Below, piece after piece: positions 1 to 9,040 of a stretch of 62,561 bases of DNA. A program made the translations under genes and the position numbers. The stretch is from assembly GCF_030145815.1 (NCBI RefSeq), contig NZ_JAIXHL010000011.1, positions 1 through 62,561 on the forward strand, written 5' to 3'. The notes beneath the pieces were generated by a model. That model worked only from the letters and a program-made list of their open reading frames with translations, made no database searches and had not been told where the DNA came from. Numbering within the stretch: the stretch's first letter is position 1; each line of letters begins with the position of its first letter. The DNA is from Sphingomonas sp. Lineage in GTDB: Bacteria; Pseudomonadota; Alphaproteobacteria; Sphingomonadales; Sphingomonadaceae.

Positions 1-231
1 CCCGCCGAACAGCGCGTCAAGTGCCTGCTGGGCGGGGCCGCCGGCATCCTGCGGGCGCGGCGCACCCGGCTGGGGCGGGCGCATCGCGAAGTCGGGCGGG
101 ATCACCAGCGGCGCCTGACGCGCCACCGCGAATTCGTCGGGACGCTTGCGGTCGCCCAACATGCCGCTGCCACAGCTGGCGAGCAGGGTCGCCGAGCCGC
201 AGATGGCGGCAACAAGCACGGACTTACGCAT
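1..231 (-). CDS. DUF3035 (BamF-like) lipoprotein, partial
   Basis: Partial gene running off the left edge; 77 codons are visible from an ATG at 231. It begins MRKSVLVAAI and has a lipobox LLASC with the lipidated Cys at residue 20, followed by a Pro/Ala/Gln-rich stretch. This layout matches the DUF3035 lipoproteins (BamF in Caulobacter) that accompany the outer-membrane beta-barrel assembly complex. It overlaps the 3' end of lspA by 8 bases, an order seen in related alphaproteobacteria. The lipoprotein signal is seen directly; the BamF assignment is inference from context and composition, because most of the protein lies outside the window. Confidence 0.65.
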   Translation of the reverse strand, partial: MRKSVLVAAICGSATLLASCGSGMLGDRKRPDEFAVARQAPLVIPPDFAMRPPQPGAPRPQDAGGPAQQALDALFGG

Positions 232-757
232 TGGCATTCTCCACAGGGGCGCCGGTGTCATCGGCCTTGGGTTTCTCACGCACGAACAGCGCCCGGATGA
301 GCAGGATCAGGACGCCGATGGTAATCGCAGCATCGGCGACGTTAAAGACCAAAAAAGGGCGCCATTCGCCAAAGTGCAGATCGGCATAGTCGACGACATA
401 GCCAAAGCGCACGCGATCGACGATATTCCCCAGCGCACCGCCCAGCACCAGCGCCAGCGCCAGCAGGTCGTGGCGGTTCTGCTCGCGCAGCATCCACCAG
501 CCCACGCCCCCGGCAATCGCCGCGGTCAGCGCGACCAGCGCCCAGCGCATCGTGTCGGTCTCCGCCGCCAGCAGGCCCAGCGACACCCCGATATTGGCGA
601 CGAAGCGCAGGTCGAAAAAGGATACGACCTCAATCGCCTTGCCAGGCGCGTCGATGCCCAGCCCCTCGACCACCCATGCCTTCATCGCCTGATCGGCGAC
701 AAAGATCAGCAGGGCGAGGGCGAAGCCGATCGTGCGGTTGCGGTTCATCGATGCCAT
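224..757 (-). CDS. lspA: Lipoprotein signal peptidase II
   Basis: Aspartyl membrane protease that removes the signal peptide from diacylglyceryl-prolipoproteins in the inner membrane. With the start at 757 (MASMNRNRT) the protein has 177 residues and four hydrophobic segments. The family motifs are present: GNIVDR near 110-115, VVDY with catalytic Asp123, and FNVAD with catalytic Asp142. The start was chosen because an upstream Met at 793 would overlap the end of ileS, whereas 757 follows the ileS stop by 5 bases; a Met at 748 is also possible. It lies between ileS and a lipoprotein gene, probably in one operon. Confidence 0.95.
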   Translation of the reverse strand: MASMNRNRTIGFALALLIFVADQAMKAWVVEGLGIDAPGKAIEVVSFFDLRFVANIGVSLGLLAAETDTMRWALVALTAAIAGGVGWWMLREQNRHDLLALALVLGGALGNIVDRVRFGYVVDYADLHFGEWRPFLVFNVADAAITIGVLILLIRALFVREKPKADDTGAPVENANA

Positions 758-762
758 GTCTT

Positions 763-3700
763 TCACGAAACTACCGAGTCGCAGCGGTGGCACAGCATGC
801 CATCGGCTTCAACCTCCGGAAGCAGACGCCAGCAGCGGCCGCACTTCTTATGCTCCGTCCGCTTGACCGCAACGCCCGCGCCCTCGCCATGATGAACATC
901 GGCAACGATGAACACCTCGGCCAACTCCGCCGCCGGGCGTAGCAGGTTTGGCACCGTCACCTCGGCCTCCAGGCTGGAACGAATCACCTTCTCGCGCCGC
1001 AGCGGCTCGATCGCCTCGGTCACCGCCTCGCGCAACCGCCGGATATCCTCCCACTCCGTCGTGACGAGATCGTCGCCGGGCAGCGCCGGAAGCTCGGGCC
1101 ATTCGAGGAAATGGACCGACCCATCCTCGGACGGGAAGCGCGCCTGCCACACTTCCTCGGCCGTGAAGGCGAGGATCGGCGCGGCATAGCGCACCAGCGC
1201 GTGGAACAGCGTGTCGAGCACCGTGCGATACGCCCGCCGCTTCGGGCTCTCCGCAGCGTCGCAGTACAGGCAATCCTTGCGGATATCGAAGAAGAAGGCC
1301 GACAGATCTTCGTTCATGAAGTCCGACAGCGCACGCGTATAGCGGTTGAACTCGTAAGCCTCCGCCGCCGCCTTCAGCTCGACATCGAGCATGCCGAGCT
1401 TGTGGAGCACATACAGCTCCAGCTCGGGCATCGCGTCGACCCCGACCTTCTCCGCATCGCTGAACCCGTCGAGCGCGCCGAGCAGGTAGCGGAAGGTGTT
1501 GCGGATCTTGCGATACGCGTCCCCGGTGCCCGCCAGCACCTCCTTGCCGATCCGCACATCCTCGAAATAATCGGTCTGCGCGACCCACAGCCGCAGGATG
1601 TCCGCGCCGCTCTCGCCGATGATCTTGAGCGGATCGACGACATTGCCGAGCGACTTGGACATTTTCCGCCCCTGCCCGTCGAGCGCGAAGCCATGCGTCA
1701 GCACCGCGTCGTACGGTGCCCGCCCGCGCGTCCCCGCGCTCTCCAGCAGCGACGACTGGAACCAGCCGCGATGCTGGTCCGACCCTTCGAGATACAGGTT
1801 GGCGCGCACACCCTCGCCATAGCGCGCCTCGATCACGAAGCTGTGGGTCGATCCGCTGTCGAACCACACGTCGAGGATGTCGTTGACCACCTCATACTCG
1901 GCGAGATCATAGTCCGGCCCCAGCAACGCCTGATGATCCGCCCCGAACCACGCATCCGCACCCCCGGCACGGAATGCGTCGAGGATGCGCGCATTGACCG
2001 CGTCGTCACGCAGATAATCGCCGCTCTGGCGATGGACATAAAGCGGGATCGGCACACCCCACGCACGCTGGCGCGAAATCACCCAGTCCGGACGCCCCTC
2101 GACCATCGCATGAATGCGGTTGCGGCTCTTCTCCGGCACCCACCGCGTCCGCTCGATCGCATCGAGCGCGAGGCCGCGCAGGGTGGGGGAATTGGACGGA
2201 TTGACCACCGGCCCAAAACCCGCAGCTCCCGCAAAGCCCGGCAGTTCCGCGGCGACATCGCGCCCCGTCGCCCCGGCGGAGGCCGGGGCCGCCAGAGGCT
2301 CCTGTCCCGCGACAGCCGCATCGCCCGCGCCACCGCTGGCGGCCCCGGCCTGCGCCGGGGCGACGGCTTTATTGCCATCCATCGGAATGAACCACTGCGG
2401 CGTGCAGCGAAAGATGATTTTCGCCTTGGACCGCCAGCTATGCGGATAGCTGTGCGCGAAATCGTCCGACGCGGCGAGCAGCGCCCCGGCGGCGCGCAAA
2501 TCGCTGCAGATCGGCCCGTCGCTTGCCACAAACTTCTTGTTGATCACCGATCCCTGACCGCCCAGCCACAGCCAGTCGGCGCGGTACAACCCCGCATCGT
2601 CGACCGCGAAGACGGGATCGATGCCATGCGCCTTGCACAGCAGGAAATCGTCCTCGCCATGATCGGGCGCCATATGGACCAGGCCGGTGCCCGCGTCGGT
2701 GGTGACGAATTCGCCGGGCAGGAACGGACGCGGTTTGGCAAAGAAGCTACCGAGATGGTGCATCGGGTGGCGGGCGGTGGCGCCGGCGAGGCTGGTGCCA
2801 TCTACTCGGCTCATCTCTACGAATTCGATCTTCGGGCCACCGGCTGGGATCTGTGACAAGATGCGAGCAGCAAATGTCTCCACTAGATCGGTCGCGACCA
2901 CAAACCGGGTATTCACGATCCAATCTAGGCCGTGCCAAGCAAAGCCCTCGAAGTCCTCGTCGTCCGCGGTCGGACTCCACTCACCACGAGCTTCCACAAT
3001 CGAATAAACGATGCCCTCGCCATAGGCCAAAGCTTGGTTCACCGGGATTGTCCAAGGCGTCGTCGTCCAGATCACCGCATGCGCGCCGATCAACTCATCT
3101 GCTGTCGCATCGACGATCTCGAACGCGACGTCGATCTGCGTCGAGACCACATCCTCATATTCGACCTCGGCCTCGGCCAGTGCGGTCTTTTCGACCGGCG
3201 ACCACATCACCGGCTTGGCCCCGCGATACAGCTGCCCCGACTCCGCGAACTTCAGCAATTCGCCCGCGATCGTCGCCTCGGCGTCGAACTTCATGGTGAG
3301 GTACGGATCGTCCCAATCGCCCATGACGCCCAGCCGCTCGAACTGCCCGCGCTGCACCGCGACCCATTTCTCGGCATAGGCGCGGCATTCGGCGCGGAAT
3401 TCCGCCGCCGGCACCTCGTCCTTGTTCAGCTTCTTGGCGCGATACGCTTCCTCGATCTTCCACTCGATCGGCAGGCCGTGACAGTCCCAGCCGGGGACAT
3501 AGGGCGCGTCCTTGCCCATCAGCGACTGGCTGCGAACGATGATGTCCTTGAGGATCTTGTTCATCGCATGGCCCATGTGAATGTCGCCATTCGCATAGGG
3601 CGGACCATCATGCAGGATGAACCGCTCCCGCCCCGCGCGCTGCTCGCGCAGCCGGTGATACAGGCCCAGCTTGGCCCAGCGCGCCAGAATCTCCGGCTCC

Positions 3701-3792
3701 TTGGCGGCAAGGCCGGCCTTCATCGGAAAGTCGGTCTTCGGCAGGAAGACGGTGTCGCGCCAGTCGCGTGCGGTGTCGGGTGTGTCGGTCAT
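763..3792 (-). CDS. ileS: Isoleucyl-tRNA synthetase with an in-frame repeat insertion
   Basis: Class I aminoacyl-tRNA synthetase charging tRNA-Ile in the cytoplasm. The signature HMGH is at residues 72-75 after GPPYANGD, and KMSKS is at 710-714. The C-terminus carries a zinc finger (CGRC near the end, then CHRC), as in bacterial-type IleRS. At 1009 residues it is longer than the usual ~940. Most of the excess is a Pro/Ala/Gly-rich insertion at about residues 475-533, between the MDGN segment and SPTLRGLALDAI. The DNA of this insertion contains two inverted copies of the local intergenic palindromic repeat (2268-2294 and 2338-2364). The frame stays open throughout, so the enzyme is probably functional. 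Confidence 0.97.
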   Translation of the reverse strand: MTDTPDTARDWRDTVFLPKTDFPMKAGLAAKEPEILARWAKLGLYHRLREQRAGRERFILHDGPPYANGDIHMGHAMNKILKDIIVRSQSLMGKDAPYVPGWDCHGLPIEWKIEEAYRAKKLNKDEVPAAEFRAECRAYAEKWVAVQRGQFERLGVMGDWDDPYLTMKFDAEATIAGELLKFAESGQLYRGAKPVMWSPVEKTALAEAEVEYEDVVSTQIDVAFEIVDATADELIGAHAVIWTTTPWTIPVNQALAYGEGIVYSIVEARGEWSPTADDEDFEGFAWHGLDWIVNTRFVVATDLVETFAARILSQIPAGGPKIEFVEMSRVDGTSLAGATARHPMHHLGSFFAKPRPFLPGEFVTTDAGTGLVHMAPDHGEDDFLLCKAHGIDPVFAVDDAGLYRADWLWLGGQGSVINKKFVASDGPICSDLRAAGALLAASDDFAHSYPHSWRSKAKIIFRCTPQWFIPMDGNKAVAPAQAGAASGGAGDAAVAGQEPLAAPASAGATGRDVAAELPGFAGAAGFGPVVNPSNSPTLRGLALDAIERTRWVPEKSRNRIHAMVEGRPDWVISRQRAWGVPIPLYVHRQSGDYLRDDAVNARILDAFRAGGADAWFGADHQALLGPDYDLAEYEVVNDILDVWFDSGSTHSFVIEARYGEGVRANLYLEGSDQHRGWFQSSLLESAGTRGRAPYDAVLTHGFALDGQGRKMSKSLGNVVDPLKIIGESGADILRLWVAQTDYFEDVRIGKEVLAGTGDAYRKIRNTFRYLLGALDGFSDAEKVGVDAMPELELYVLHKLGMLDVELKAAAEAYEFNRYTRALSDFMNEDLSAFFFDIRKDCLYCDAAESPKRRAYRTVLDTLFHALVRYAAPILAFTAEEVWQARFPSEDGSVHFLEWPELPALPGDDLVTTEWEDIRRLREAVTEAIEPLRREKVIRSSLEAEVTVPNLLRPAAELAEVFIVADVHHGEGAGVAVKRTEHKKCGRCWRLLPEVEADGMLCHRCDSVVS
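2268..2364. repeat. Inverted pair of REP-like palindromes inside ileS
   Basis: Two copies of a 27-bp GC-rich palindromic unit in opposite orientation, 2268-2294 and 2338-2364, separated by 43 bases, within the ileS reading frame. The unit at 2338-2364 is, on the opposite strand, identical to the intergenic unit at 10226-10252. Read in the ileS frame it encodes VAPAQAGAA. The pair can form a long hairpin in DNA or mRNA. Confidence 0.9.
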
Positions 3793-3849
3793 TTGCGGCG
3801 GGGATTAGCCTGTGTGGGGCGGTGGGGGAAGAAGAAGGTTTTTGGCGCG

Positions 3850-4067
3850 CACAAAGCCACGAAGGCGCGAAGAGAAGAAGAAAGGTGACTCACGCGGAGG
3901 CGCGGAGGCGCAGAGAGGCTTCGCTTAGCGCGAAGCGCCTGAATCCGACTGGCCGTTCCACTCGCCGATGGCGCGCGATGTGGGCCGCTCGCGCGGCAAG
4001 GGCAGTATCTTCGCGCCTCCGCGCCTCTGCGTGAACCAAATCTTCTTCGTGGCTTCGTGCCTTTGTG
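3850..4067. repeat. Large inverted repeat between ileS and ribF
   Basis: Imperfect inverted repeat with arms of about 60 bases. The left arm starts cacaaagccacgaagg at 3850, and the right arm ends gcttcgtgcctttgtg at 4067. Both arms contain a cgcggaggcgcggaggcg-type tract. A smaller hairpin (gcttcgc/gcgaagc) sits at 3918-3936. Spurious Arg-rich ORFs on both strands come from this element. The type is widespread in proteobacterial intergenic regions; its function is unknown. It lies between the divergent-looking 5' side of ileS and the 3' end of ribF. Confidence 0.8.
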
Positions 4068-4072
4068 CGCAA

Positions 4073-4999
4073 TCAATACGCCAGCGCGGCCTTCGCATCC
4101 TCGCAATCGCGCGCAATCTGCGCCTTCAGCGTGTCGAGATCGTCATATTTCGCCTCGTCGCGCAGAAAGTCGATCAACTGCACCTCGACCATCTGGCCAT
4201 AGAGATCGCCCGAAAAGTCGAAGAAATAGGGTTCGAGCAGCTCCTCGGGTGGATCGATCATCGGGCGGATGCCGAAATTCGCCACCCCTTCCACCATCCG
4301 CCCATCCGCCAGCCGCGCGCGCACGGCATAGACGCCGTAGCGCGGGCGCAGATAGCTGCCGAGCCGGATATTGGCGGTCGGATAGCCCAGCTGCCGCCCC
4401 AGCTTCGCACCCCCCTCGACCACGCCCTCGATCGCAAAGGGCCGTGTCAGCAGCGCCGCCGCCTCCCGCGGCTGGCCCTGGCGCAGCGCATCGCGGATGC
4501 GGCTCGACGACACAACCTCACCCTCCGCCGCGACCGGCGACACGGTATCGACGCTGAACCCCAGCTCCGCGCCCAGCGCGGCCAGCACCGCGACATTGCC
4601 GTCGCGCCCCTTGCCAAAGGTGAAGTCCGCGCCGGTCACCACGCCCCCCGCGCCGATCAGCTCGACCAGCCGCTGCTGCGCAAACTCCCGTGCCGACAGG
4701 CTGGCAAGGGCGGCATCGAACCCGAACACCAGCATCGCGTCCGCACCCGCTGCGGCAAACAGCCGCGCGCGCTGGTCCAGCGTGGTCAGGCGAAAGGGCG
4801 GGGTATCGGGCCGGAAATGCCGCACCGGATGCGGATCGAACGTCGCGACGATGACCGGACGCCCTTCATCCCGCGCACGCGCCACCGCCCGACCCACCAC
4901 CGCCTGGTGGCCCCGGTGAAAGCCATCGAAATTCCCCAGCGCAACGATCCCGCCGCGCAGATGCGCTGGGACCGAAGCCGCTCCGTCCAGCCGCTCCAT
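4073..4999 (-). CDS. ribF: Bifunctional riboflavin kinase / FAD synthetase
   Basis: Makes FMN and FAD from riboflavin and ATP. The N-terminal FAD-synthetase nucleotidyltransferase domain begins with GNFDGFHRGHQAVV (residues about 21-34, the HIGH-like motif). The C-terminal flavokinase domain contains GRQLGYPTANI and the YGVYAVRA strand. At 308 residues it has the normal family length. It starts at an ATG at 4999. It lies upstream of ileS in the same direction but is separated from it by the large inverted repeat, so co-transcription is uncertain. Confidence 0.96.
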   Translation of the reverse strand: MERLDGAASVPAHLRGGIVALGNFDGFHRGHQAVVGRAVARARDEGRPVIVATFDPHPVRHFRPDTPPFRLTTLDQRARLFAAAGADAMLVFGFDAALASLSAREFAQQRLVELIGAGGVVTGADFTFGKGRDGNVAVLAALGAELGFSVDTVSPVAAEGEVVSSSRIRDALRQGQPREAAALLTRPFAIEGVVEGGAKLGRQLGYPTANIRLGSYLRPRYGVYAVRARLADGRMVEGVANFGIRPMIDPPEELLEPYFFDFSGDLYGQMVEVQLIDFLRDEAKYDDLDTLKAQIARDCEDAKAALAY

Positions 5000-5033
5000 G
5001 CGCGGGGGCTATAGTGCGAAGGGCGAGGCGTGC

Positions 5034-5165
5034 AAATCCTCCCCGGAACGGGGAGGGGGACCATCCGAAGGATGGTGGAGGGGGCCCGAGGCAACGGCGT
5101 CCGTTGCCGTGGGGCCCCTCCGTCAGCGCTACGCGCTGCCACCTCCCCGTGCCGGGGAGGATTTA
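5034..5165. repeat. Composite palindromic intergenic repeat
   Basis: Element bounded by aaatcctccccgg (5034) and its near reverse complement ccggggaggattta (ending 5165). Internal palindromes include accatccgaaggatggt, and gcgctacgcgc. The same kind of element occurs at 12981-13143 with different loop sequences. The stop codon of the dipeptidase gene (5163-5165) lies in the terminal bases of this repeat. Confidence 0.85.
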
Positions 5166-6332
5166 GTTGGCCGACGCCATCCCCGCCCGGATCACCCGCA
5201 GCACATTGCCGCCCATCACCTTGCCGATCTCCTCCGGCGTAAACCCGCGATCGACCAAAGCCTGGGTCACATAGACCAGCTGCGCCGTATCGAACCCGGT
5301 CGTCACCGCACCGTCGAAGTCCGACCCCAGCCCGACATGGTCGATCCCCACCAGATCGCGGACATGCGCGATTGCGGCGGCGACCTTCTCCGGCTCGGTC
5401 CCACAGATCGCCGCGTCCCAGTATCCGATGCCGACCACGCCACCGGTCTTTGCCACACCGCGAATCTCGTCGTCGCTCAGGTTGCGGTTGACCTTGCACA
5501 CCGCCTGCACCCCGCCATGGCTGGAGACAACAGGGCGCCTGGCCATCTTGAGCACCTCGGCGACGGTCGCGTGGCTCGAATGGGCGATGTCGACAATCAT
5601 GCCGAGCTGCTCCATCCGCGCGATCGTCTGGCGGCCGAGCGGGGTCAGTCCGCCCTTTTGCTCGCCATGCATCGACCCGGCGATCTCATTGTCGAAGAAA
5701 TGGACGAGGCCGGCCATGCGGAACCCGGCGTTGTAGAGCCGGTCGAGATTCTCGAGTCTGCCCTCCATATTCTGGAGCCCCTCGATCGACAGCAACCCGC
5801 CGACCGCCTTCTGCCCCGCCGCCCGCGCTGCCAGCAGCGCATCGAGCTCTCCCGGCGATCGGATCACATGCAACCGCCCCTCCGACCGCGCCGCCGCGCG
5901 CTCCAGCTTCTGGGCATGGAACAGCGAGCGTTCGAGCAGCGAGGTCCAGGTGCGCGGCGGCTGCAACTGCGCCACCGCAAGCAGCGTGATATTGTCGGTC
6001 TCGGCGGAGTTGGCGTCGTAATTCTGGCCCTTCGGCGTCTTGGTCACCGACGAAAACACCTGCAGCGCGACATTCCCCTCGATCAGCCGAGGCAGATCGA
6101 CATGCCCCCGCGACGCGCGCTCCAGCACGTCTCTTTTCCAGAGCAGGGTGTCCTCATGCATGTCCGCGATCTGCAGCGTCGCGTGGAGCTTGCGGGTCGA
6201 GTCGGTGACGGTGGGCAGCTTGGTCGCGACGACCCGGTTCATGTCCTTTTCGACGATGCCGGGGGCTAGGATGAGGAAGGCGGCGACGGCCACCGCGATC
6301 AGCGCAAGTGCGCCCCAGAGCCATTTTTTCAT
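5163..6332 (-). CDS. Membrane dipeptidase (M19 family)
   Basis: Zinc dipeptidase of the renal-dipeptidase (M19) family, about 389 residues. The ATG at 6332 (MKKWLWGAL) is preferred because it begins an N-terminal hydrophobic anchor or signal segment; upstream codons lie in a palindromic repeat. Visible motifs are DMHEDTLLW (metal-binding HxD region), SIEGLQNME, HFFDNEIAGSMHG, IVDIAHSS, VVSSHGG and DHVGLGSDFDG, all in family order. It probably acts in the periplasm on dipeptides with a C-terminal D- or L-residue. It is transcribed toward ribF; its 3' end runs into a repeat that supplies the stop codon. Confidence 0.92.
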   Translation of the reverse strand: MKKWLWGALALIAVAVAAFLILAPGIVEKDMNRVVATKLPTVTDSTRKLHATLQIADMHEDTLLWKRDVLERASRGHVDLPRLIEGNVALQVFSSVTKTPKGQNYDANSAETDNITLLAVAQLQPPRTWTSLLERSLFHAQKLERAAARSEGRLHVIRSPGELDALLAARAAGQKAVGGLLSIEGLQNMEGRLENLDRLYNAGFRMAGLVHFFDNEIAGSMHGEQKGGLTPLGRQTIARMEQLGMIVDIAHSSHATVAEVLKMARRPVVSSHGGVQAVCKVNRNLSDDEIRGVAKTGGVVGIGYWDAAICGTEPEKVAAAIAHVRDLVGIDHVGLGSDFDGAVTTGFDTAQLVYVTQALVDRGFTPEEIGKVMGGNVLRVIRAGMASAN

Positions 6333-6350
6333 CGCATCCCCTCCCAAGCT

Positions 6351-6447
6351 CGTCATGCCGGACTTGTTCCGGCATCCACCGCGCCGCCTATCCGATCGCT
6401 TGGGGTTCTGCGGCACAGTGGACCCCGGCACAAGGCCGGGGTGACGA
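6351..6447. repeat. Pair of REP-like palindromes
   Basis: Two inverted palindromic units: one starting cgtcatgccggacttgttcc at 6351 and one starting gtggaccccggcac at 6419, which is its near reverse complement. Typical sphingomonad intergenic element between the dipeptidase and folA. The end of the element abuts the folA stop codon at 6448. Confidence 0.8.
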
Positions 6448-6924
6448 TCAGGGCAGGCGCTCCAGCGTCACGAAGCTGTATGCGGGCCGTTCGCCCTCGG
6501 CGGGATGGTCTTCCCGCGCCACCTGGCGCCACTCCGCCCCGAACGCCGGCACCACCGCATCGCCGTCAGGCGACACATGCACCTCGGTCAGCTCGACCCG
6601 CTCCGCAAGCGACAGAAATAATGCGAAAATCTCCGCCCCACCGATCACCGCGACATCGCCGTCGCCCGCGACCTGCAATGCCTCGTCAACCGAATGCACC
6701 ACCTCCGCTCCCTCCGCGCGCCAGGCGGGATCGCGGGTCAGCACGATATGGCGACGGCCGGGCAGGGGGCTCGGAAACCCCTCGAACGTCTTGCGCCCCA
6801 TCACCATCGGCTTGCCCATGGTCTGCGCCTTGAACCGCTTGAGGTCCGCCGGCAGCCGCCAGGGTAGGTCGCCATCGACCCCGATCACCCCATTATCGGC
6901 CCGCGCCAGATGAAAGGTGATCAA
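6448..6924 (-). CDS. folA: Dihydrofolate reductase
   Basis: NADPH-dependent reduction of dihydrofolate to tetrahydrofolate. 158 residues, the normal size. Motifs: [19 protein letters not shown] near the N-terminus, with the substrate-contacting acidic residue in [18 protein letters not shown] for the nucleotide loop; and the VIGGAEIF motif. Its start overlaps the thyA stop by 4 bases, so thyA-folA is a coupled operon joining dTMP synthesis to the recycling of the dihydrofolate it produces. Confidence 0.97.
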   Translation of the reverse strand: MITFHLARADNGVIGVDGDLPWRLPADLKRFKAQTMGKPMVMGRKTFEGFPSPLPGRRHIVLTRDPAWRAEGAEVVHSVDEALQVAGDGDVAVIGGAEIFALFLSLAERVELTEVHVSPDGDAVVPAFGAEWRQVAREDHPAEGERPAYSFVTLERLP

Positions 6925-7715
6925 ACCGCCACCGCGCCTTTGATATGCGGCTGCGCGACATAGTCGTGCAGCGCGAAATCCTCGAATTCATAGGCATCGA
7001 TCGACGGCGGACGGCGCAGGATTTCCAGCCGCGGCAGCGGCCCCGGCGTGCGAGTCAGCTGCAATTCCGCCTGTTCGACATGGTTGGAGTAGAGGTGGCA
7101 ATCGCCCCCGGTCCAGATGAACTCGCCCACCTCCAGATCGCATTGCTGCGCCAGCATATGGGTCAGCAGCGCATAGCTCGCGATGTTGAACGGCACGCCC
7201 AGAAAGATGTCTGCGCTGCGCTGATACAGCTGCAGCGACAGCTTGCCATTGGCGACATGGCACTGGAACAGGCAGTGGCACGGGGCCAGCGCCATCGCGT
7301 GCAACTCGCCCGGATTCCAGGCGGATACGATCATCCGCCGCGACGCGGGACTGGTCTTGAGCGTCTCGATCAGCTCCTTGATCTGGTCGATATGGCGGCC
7401 GTCCGGCGCCTCCCAATCGCGCCATTGCTTGCCATAGACCGGGCCGAGATCACCCTGTTCATCGGCCCATTCGTCCCAGATGCTGACCCGGCGGTCCTGC
7501 AGCCACTTCACATTGGTGTCGCCGCGCAGGAACCACAGCAATTCGATGAAGATGGATCTGATGTGCAGCTTCTTGGTCGTCAGCAGCGGAAAGCCCTCGG
7601 ACAGGTCGAACCGCATCTGGTGGCCGAACACGCTCCGTGTCCCCACGCCGGTCCGGTCATTCTGCACCGCGCCATGGCGCAGCGCGCGTTCCATCAGGTC
7701 GAGATATTGCCGCAT
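6921..7715 (-). CDS. thyA: Thymidylate synthase
   Basis: Methylates dUMP to dTMP using methylene-tetrahydrofolate. 264 residues, as in E. coli ThyA. Motifs: the N-terminal [11 protein letters not shown] segment with the phosphate-binding Arg, the catalytic Cys in LAPCHCLFQ, and [11 protein letters not shown] near the C-terminus. The ATG at 7715 begins [12 protein letters not shown], the usual ThyA N-terminus. It is the first gene of the thyA-folA operon (4-base overlap) and is divergent from the RadC-like gene. Confidence 0.98.
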   Translation of the reverse strand: MRQYLDLMERALRHGAVQNDRTGVGTRSVFGHQMRFDLSEGFPLLTTKKLHIRSIFIELLWFLRGDTNVKWLQDRRVSIWDEWADEQGDLGPVYGKQWRDWEAPDGRHIDQIKELIETLKTSPASRRMIVSAWNPGELHAMALAPCHCLFQCHVANGKLSLQLYQRSADIFLGVPFNIASYALLTHMLAQQCDLEVGEFIWTGGDCHLYSNHVEQAELQLTRTPGPLPRLEILRRPPSIDAYEFEDFALHDYVAQPHIKGAVAV

Positions 7716-7840
7716 CGTCGATCAGCCTAGCCGAGCCATCGGGGGTCGCCAAGCGCGGTCAGTCCATTTTGGCGGTAATCCGGTCCGCACCGGGGCGAGT
7801 TGCGCTCGACCCGGCAGAGCCGCCGCGCGACGTTCCCCTC

Positions 7841-8242
7841 ATGGCTGGCGCGTTGTCCGTTCTCTCCCCGGAAGCTCCCCCCGACGCGCTGGCCAGCCGG
7901 CTCGCGGCGGAGATCGCCGATGCGCAGCATGAGCTTGCAGTCTTCGCCTTTTGCGACTCGCGCGGAATCGTGATCGGTACCCGGCGCATCACTTCGCCCT
8001 GGGCGGATGCGGTGGAGCTGCCGCTGCGCCGGATCGTCGCCGATGCGGTTCTGCTGGACGCGGCGCGGGTGTTGATGGCCCATAACCATCCATCGGGCGA
8101 AGCCTGGCCCAGCCGCGCCGATCGCATGGTCACCGCCCGCCTAGCCCGCGCGCTTGCGGCGGTGGATACGCGGCTGGTCGATCATGTCGTGGTGGGGCGG
8201 GGCGGTGCGATGTGGAGCTTTCGCGCGGCGGGGTTGCTCTAG
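7841..8242 (+). CDS. RadC-like JAB domain protein (truncated form)
   Basis: 133 residues from the ATG at 7841 (MAGALSVLSP). It carries the JAB/MPN metal-binding signature of RadC proteins: HNHPSGEAWPSRAD with the two His, a Ser and an Asp, followed by LARALAAVDTRLVDHVVVG. The N-terminal helix-hairpin-helix of full-length RadC is absent, so this is the short form. RadC function is poorly defined; a role as metallopeptidase or in DNA repair should not be assumed. The frame is open upstream but overlaps the 5' end of thyA, which argues against a longer start. Confidence 0.8.
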   Translation: MAGALSVLSPEAPPDALASRLAAEIADAQHELAVFAFCDSRGIVIGTRRITSPWADAVELPLRRIVADAVLLDAARVLMAHNHPSGEAWPSRADRMVTARLARALAAVDTRLVDHVVVGRGGAMWSFRAAGLL

Positions 8243-8278
8243 ATAATCCTCCCCCGGCGGGTAGAATAGCGAAAGTGC

Positions 8279-9040
8279 TTACTCGTCGCCCATCGGTGCG
8301 CCGCTCGCCTTGGCGCTCGGGCGATTGGGGCAGGGCTTGATTGCGGACGGCTCAGGGCGCGGCCCCTCGGCCTTGAACATCGCCAGATATCCGCCGGCCG
8401 AGGGCATGTCGCGAATCGCGACTTGACGGTAGCCGACGGCAGCAAATTCGCATTTCAGCAGCGCGCGCGGCGTGCCGTGATTCTCCGTCGCGCGATCCGC
8501 ATCGACTACCACCACCAAACCGTCGCGGCGCAGCGAGGGACGCATGCGCCACAGGAATTCGTAAGGCGATTCGATCTCGTGATACATGTGCACCATGAAC
8601 ACGCGGTCGAAGCTGTTCTCCGGCAGCTTCGGGTCCTCCGGCTCGCCCAGCCGCACGCTGACATTGTCGAGTCGGTCGCGCGCGACGCGCTGTGCGAGTG
8701 CATCGCGGACGCCCGGCACGATGTCCTGCGCCAGCACGCGGCCCTTGGCCCCGACCCGTGCGGCCAGACGGACGGTGTAATAGCCCTCGCCCGCGCCGAT
8801 ATCCGCGACCGTGGTGCCGGGGCGGATGTCCGCCATGTTCATCACCGTGTCGGCCTCGTTCAGTCGGTCGCGCGCCTCTTCGGTCGACCAGCGCGACGAC
8901 ACGATCGGTGCGACCGGGCGGTCGGCGGCGGGGAATGCGAGTTCTTCGCTCGGTTCCGGCTGGGGGCGCGGGCGCGTCTCGTCACAACCGGCAAGCAGCG
9001 CCGCCGGGATCAGGAACAACGCAGCGCCGGCCAGTCTCAA
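8279..9040 (-). CDS. SAM-dependent methyltransferase, predicted lipoprotein
   Basis: 253 residues if translation starts at the TTG at 9040, which overlaps the prfB stop codon (TTGA). That start gives MRLAGAALFLIPAALLAGC with a lipobox and lipidated Cys, so the protein should be membrane-anchored outside the cytoplasm. Residues about 80-200 carry the class I methyltransferase fold: VADIGAGEGYYTVRLA is the SAM-binding motif I, with a following acidic strand and FDRVFMVHMYHE. Exported methyltransferases of this type are known in sphingomonads, but their substrate is unknown. A longer upstream frame exists inside prfB and was rejected. Confidence 0.78.
   Translation of the reverse strand: MRLAGAALFLIPAALLAGCDETRPRPQPEPSEELAFPAADRPVAPIVSSRWSTEEARDRLNEADTVMNMADIRPGTTVADIGAGEGYYTVRLAARVGAKGRVLAQDIVPGVRDALAQRVARDRLDNVSVRLGEPEDPKLPENSFDRVFMVHMYHEIESPYEFLWRMRPSLRRDGLVVVVDADRATENHGTPRALLKCEFAAVGYRQVAIRDMPSAGGYLAMFKAEGPRPEPSAIKPCPNRPSAKASGAPMGDE

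Noticed and set aside
3768..4116. Several small Arg-rich frames between ileS and ribF
   Set aside because: They arise from the large inverted repeat and appear on both strands.
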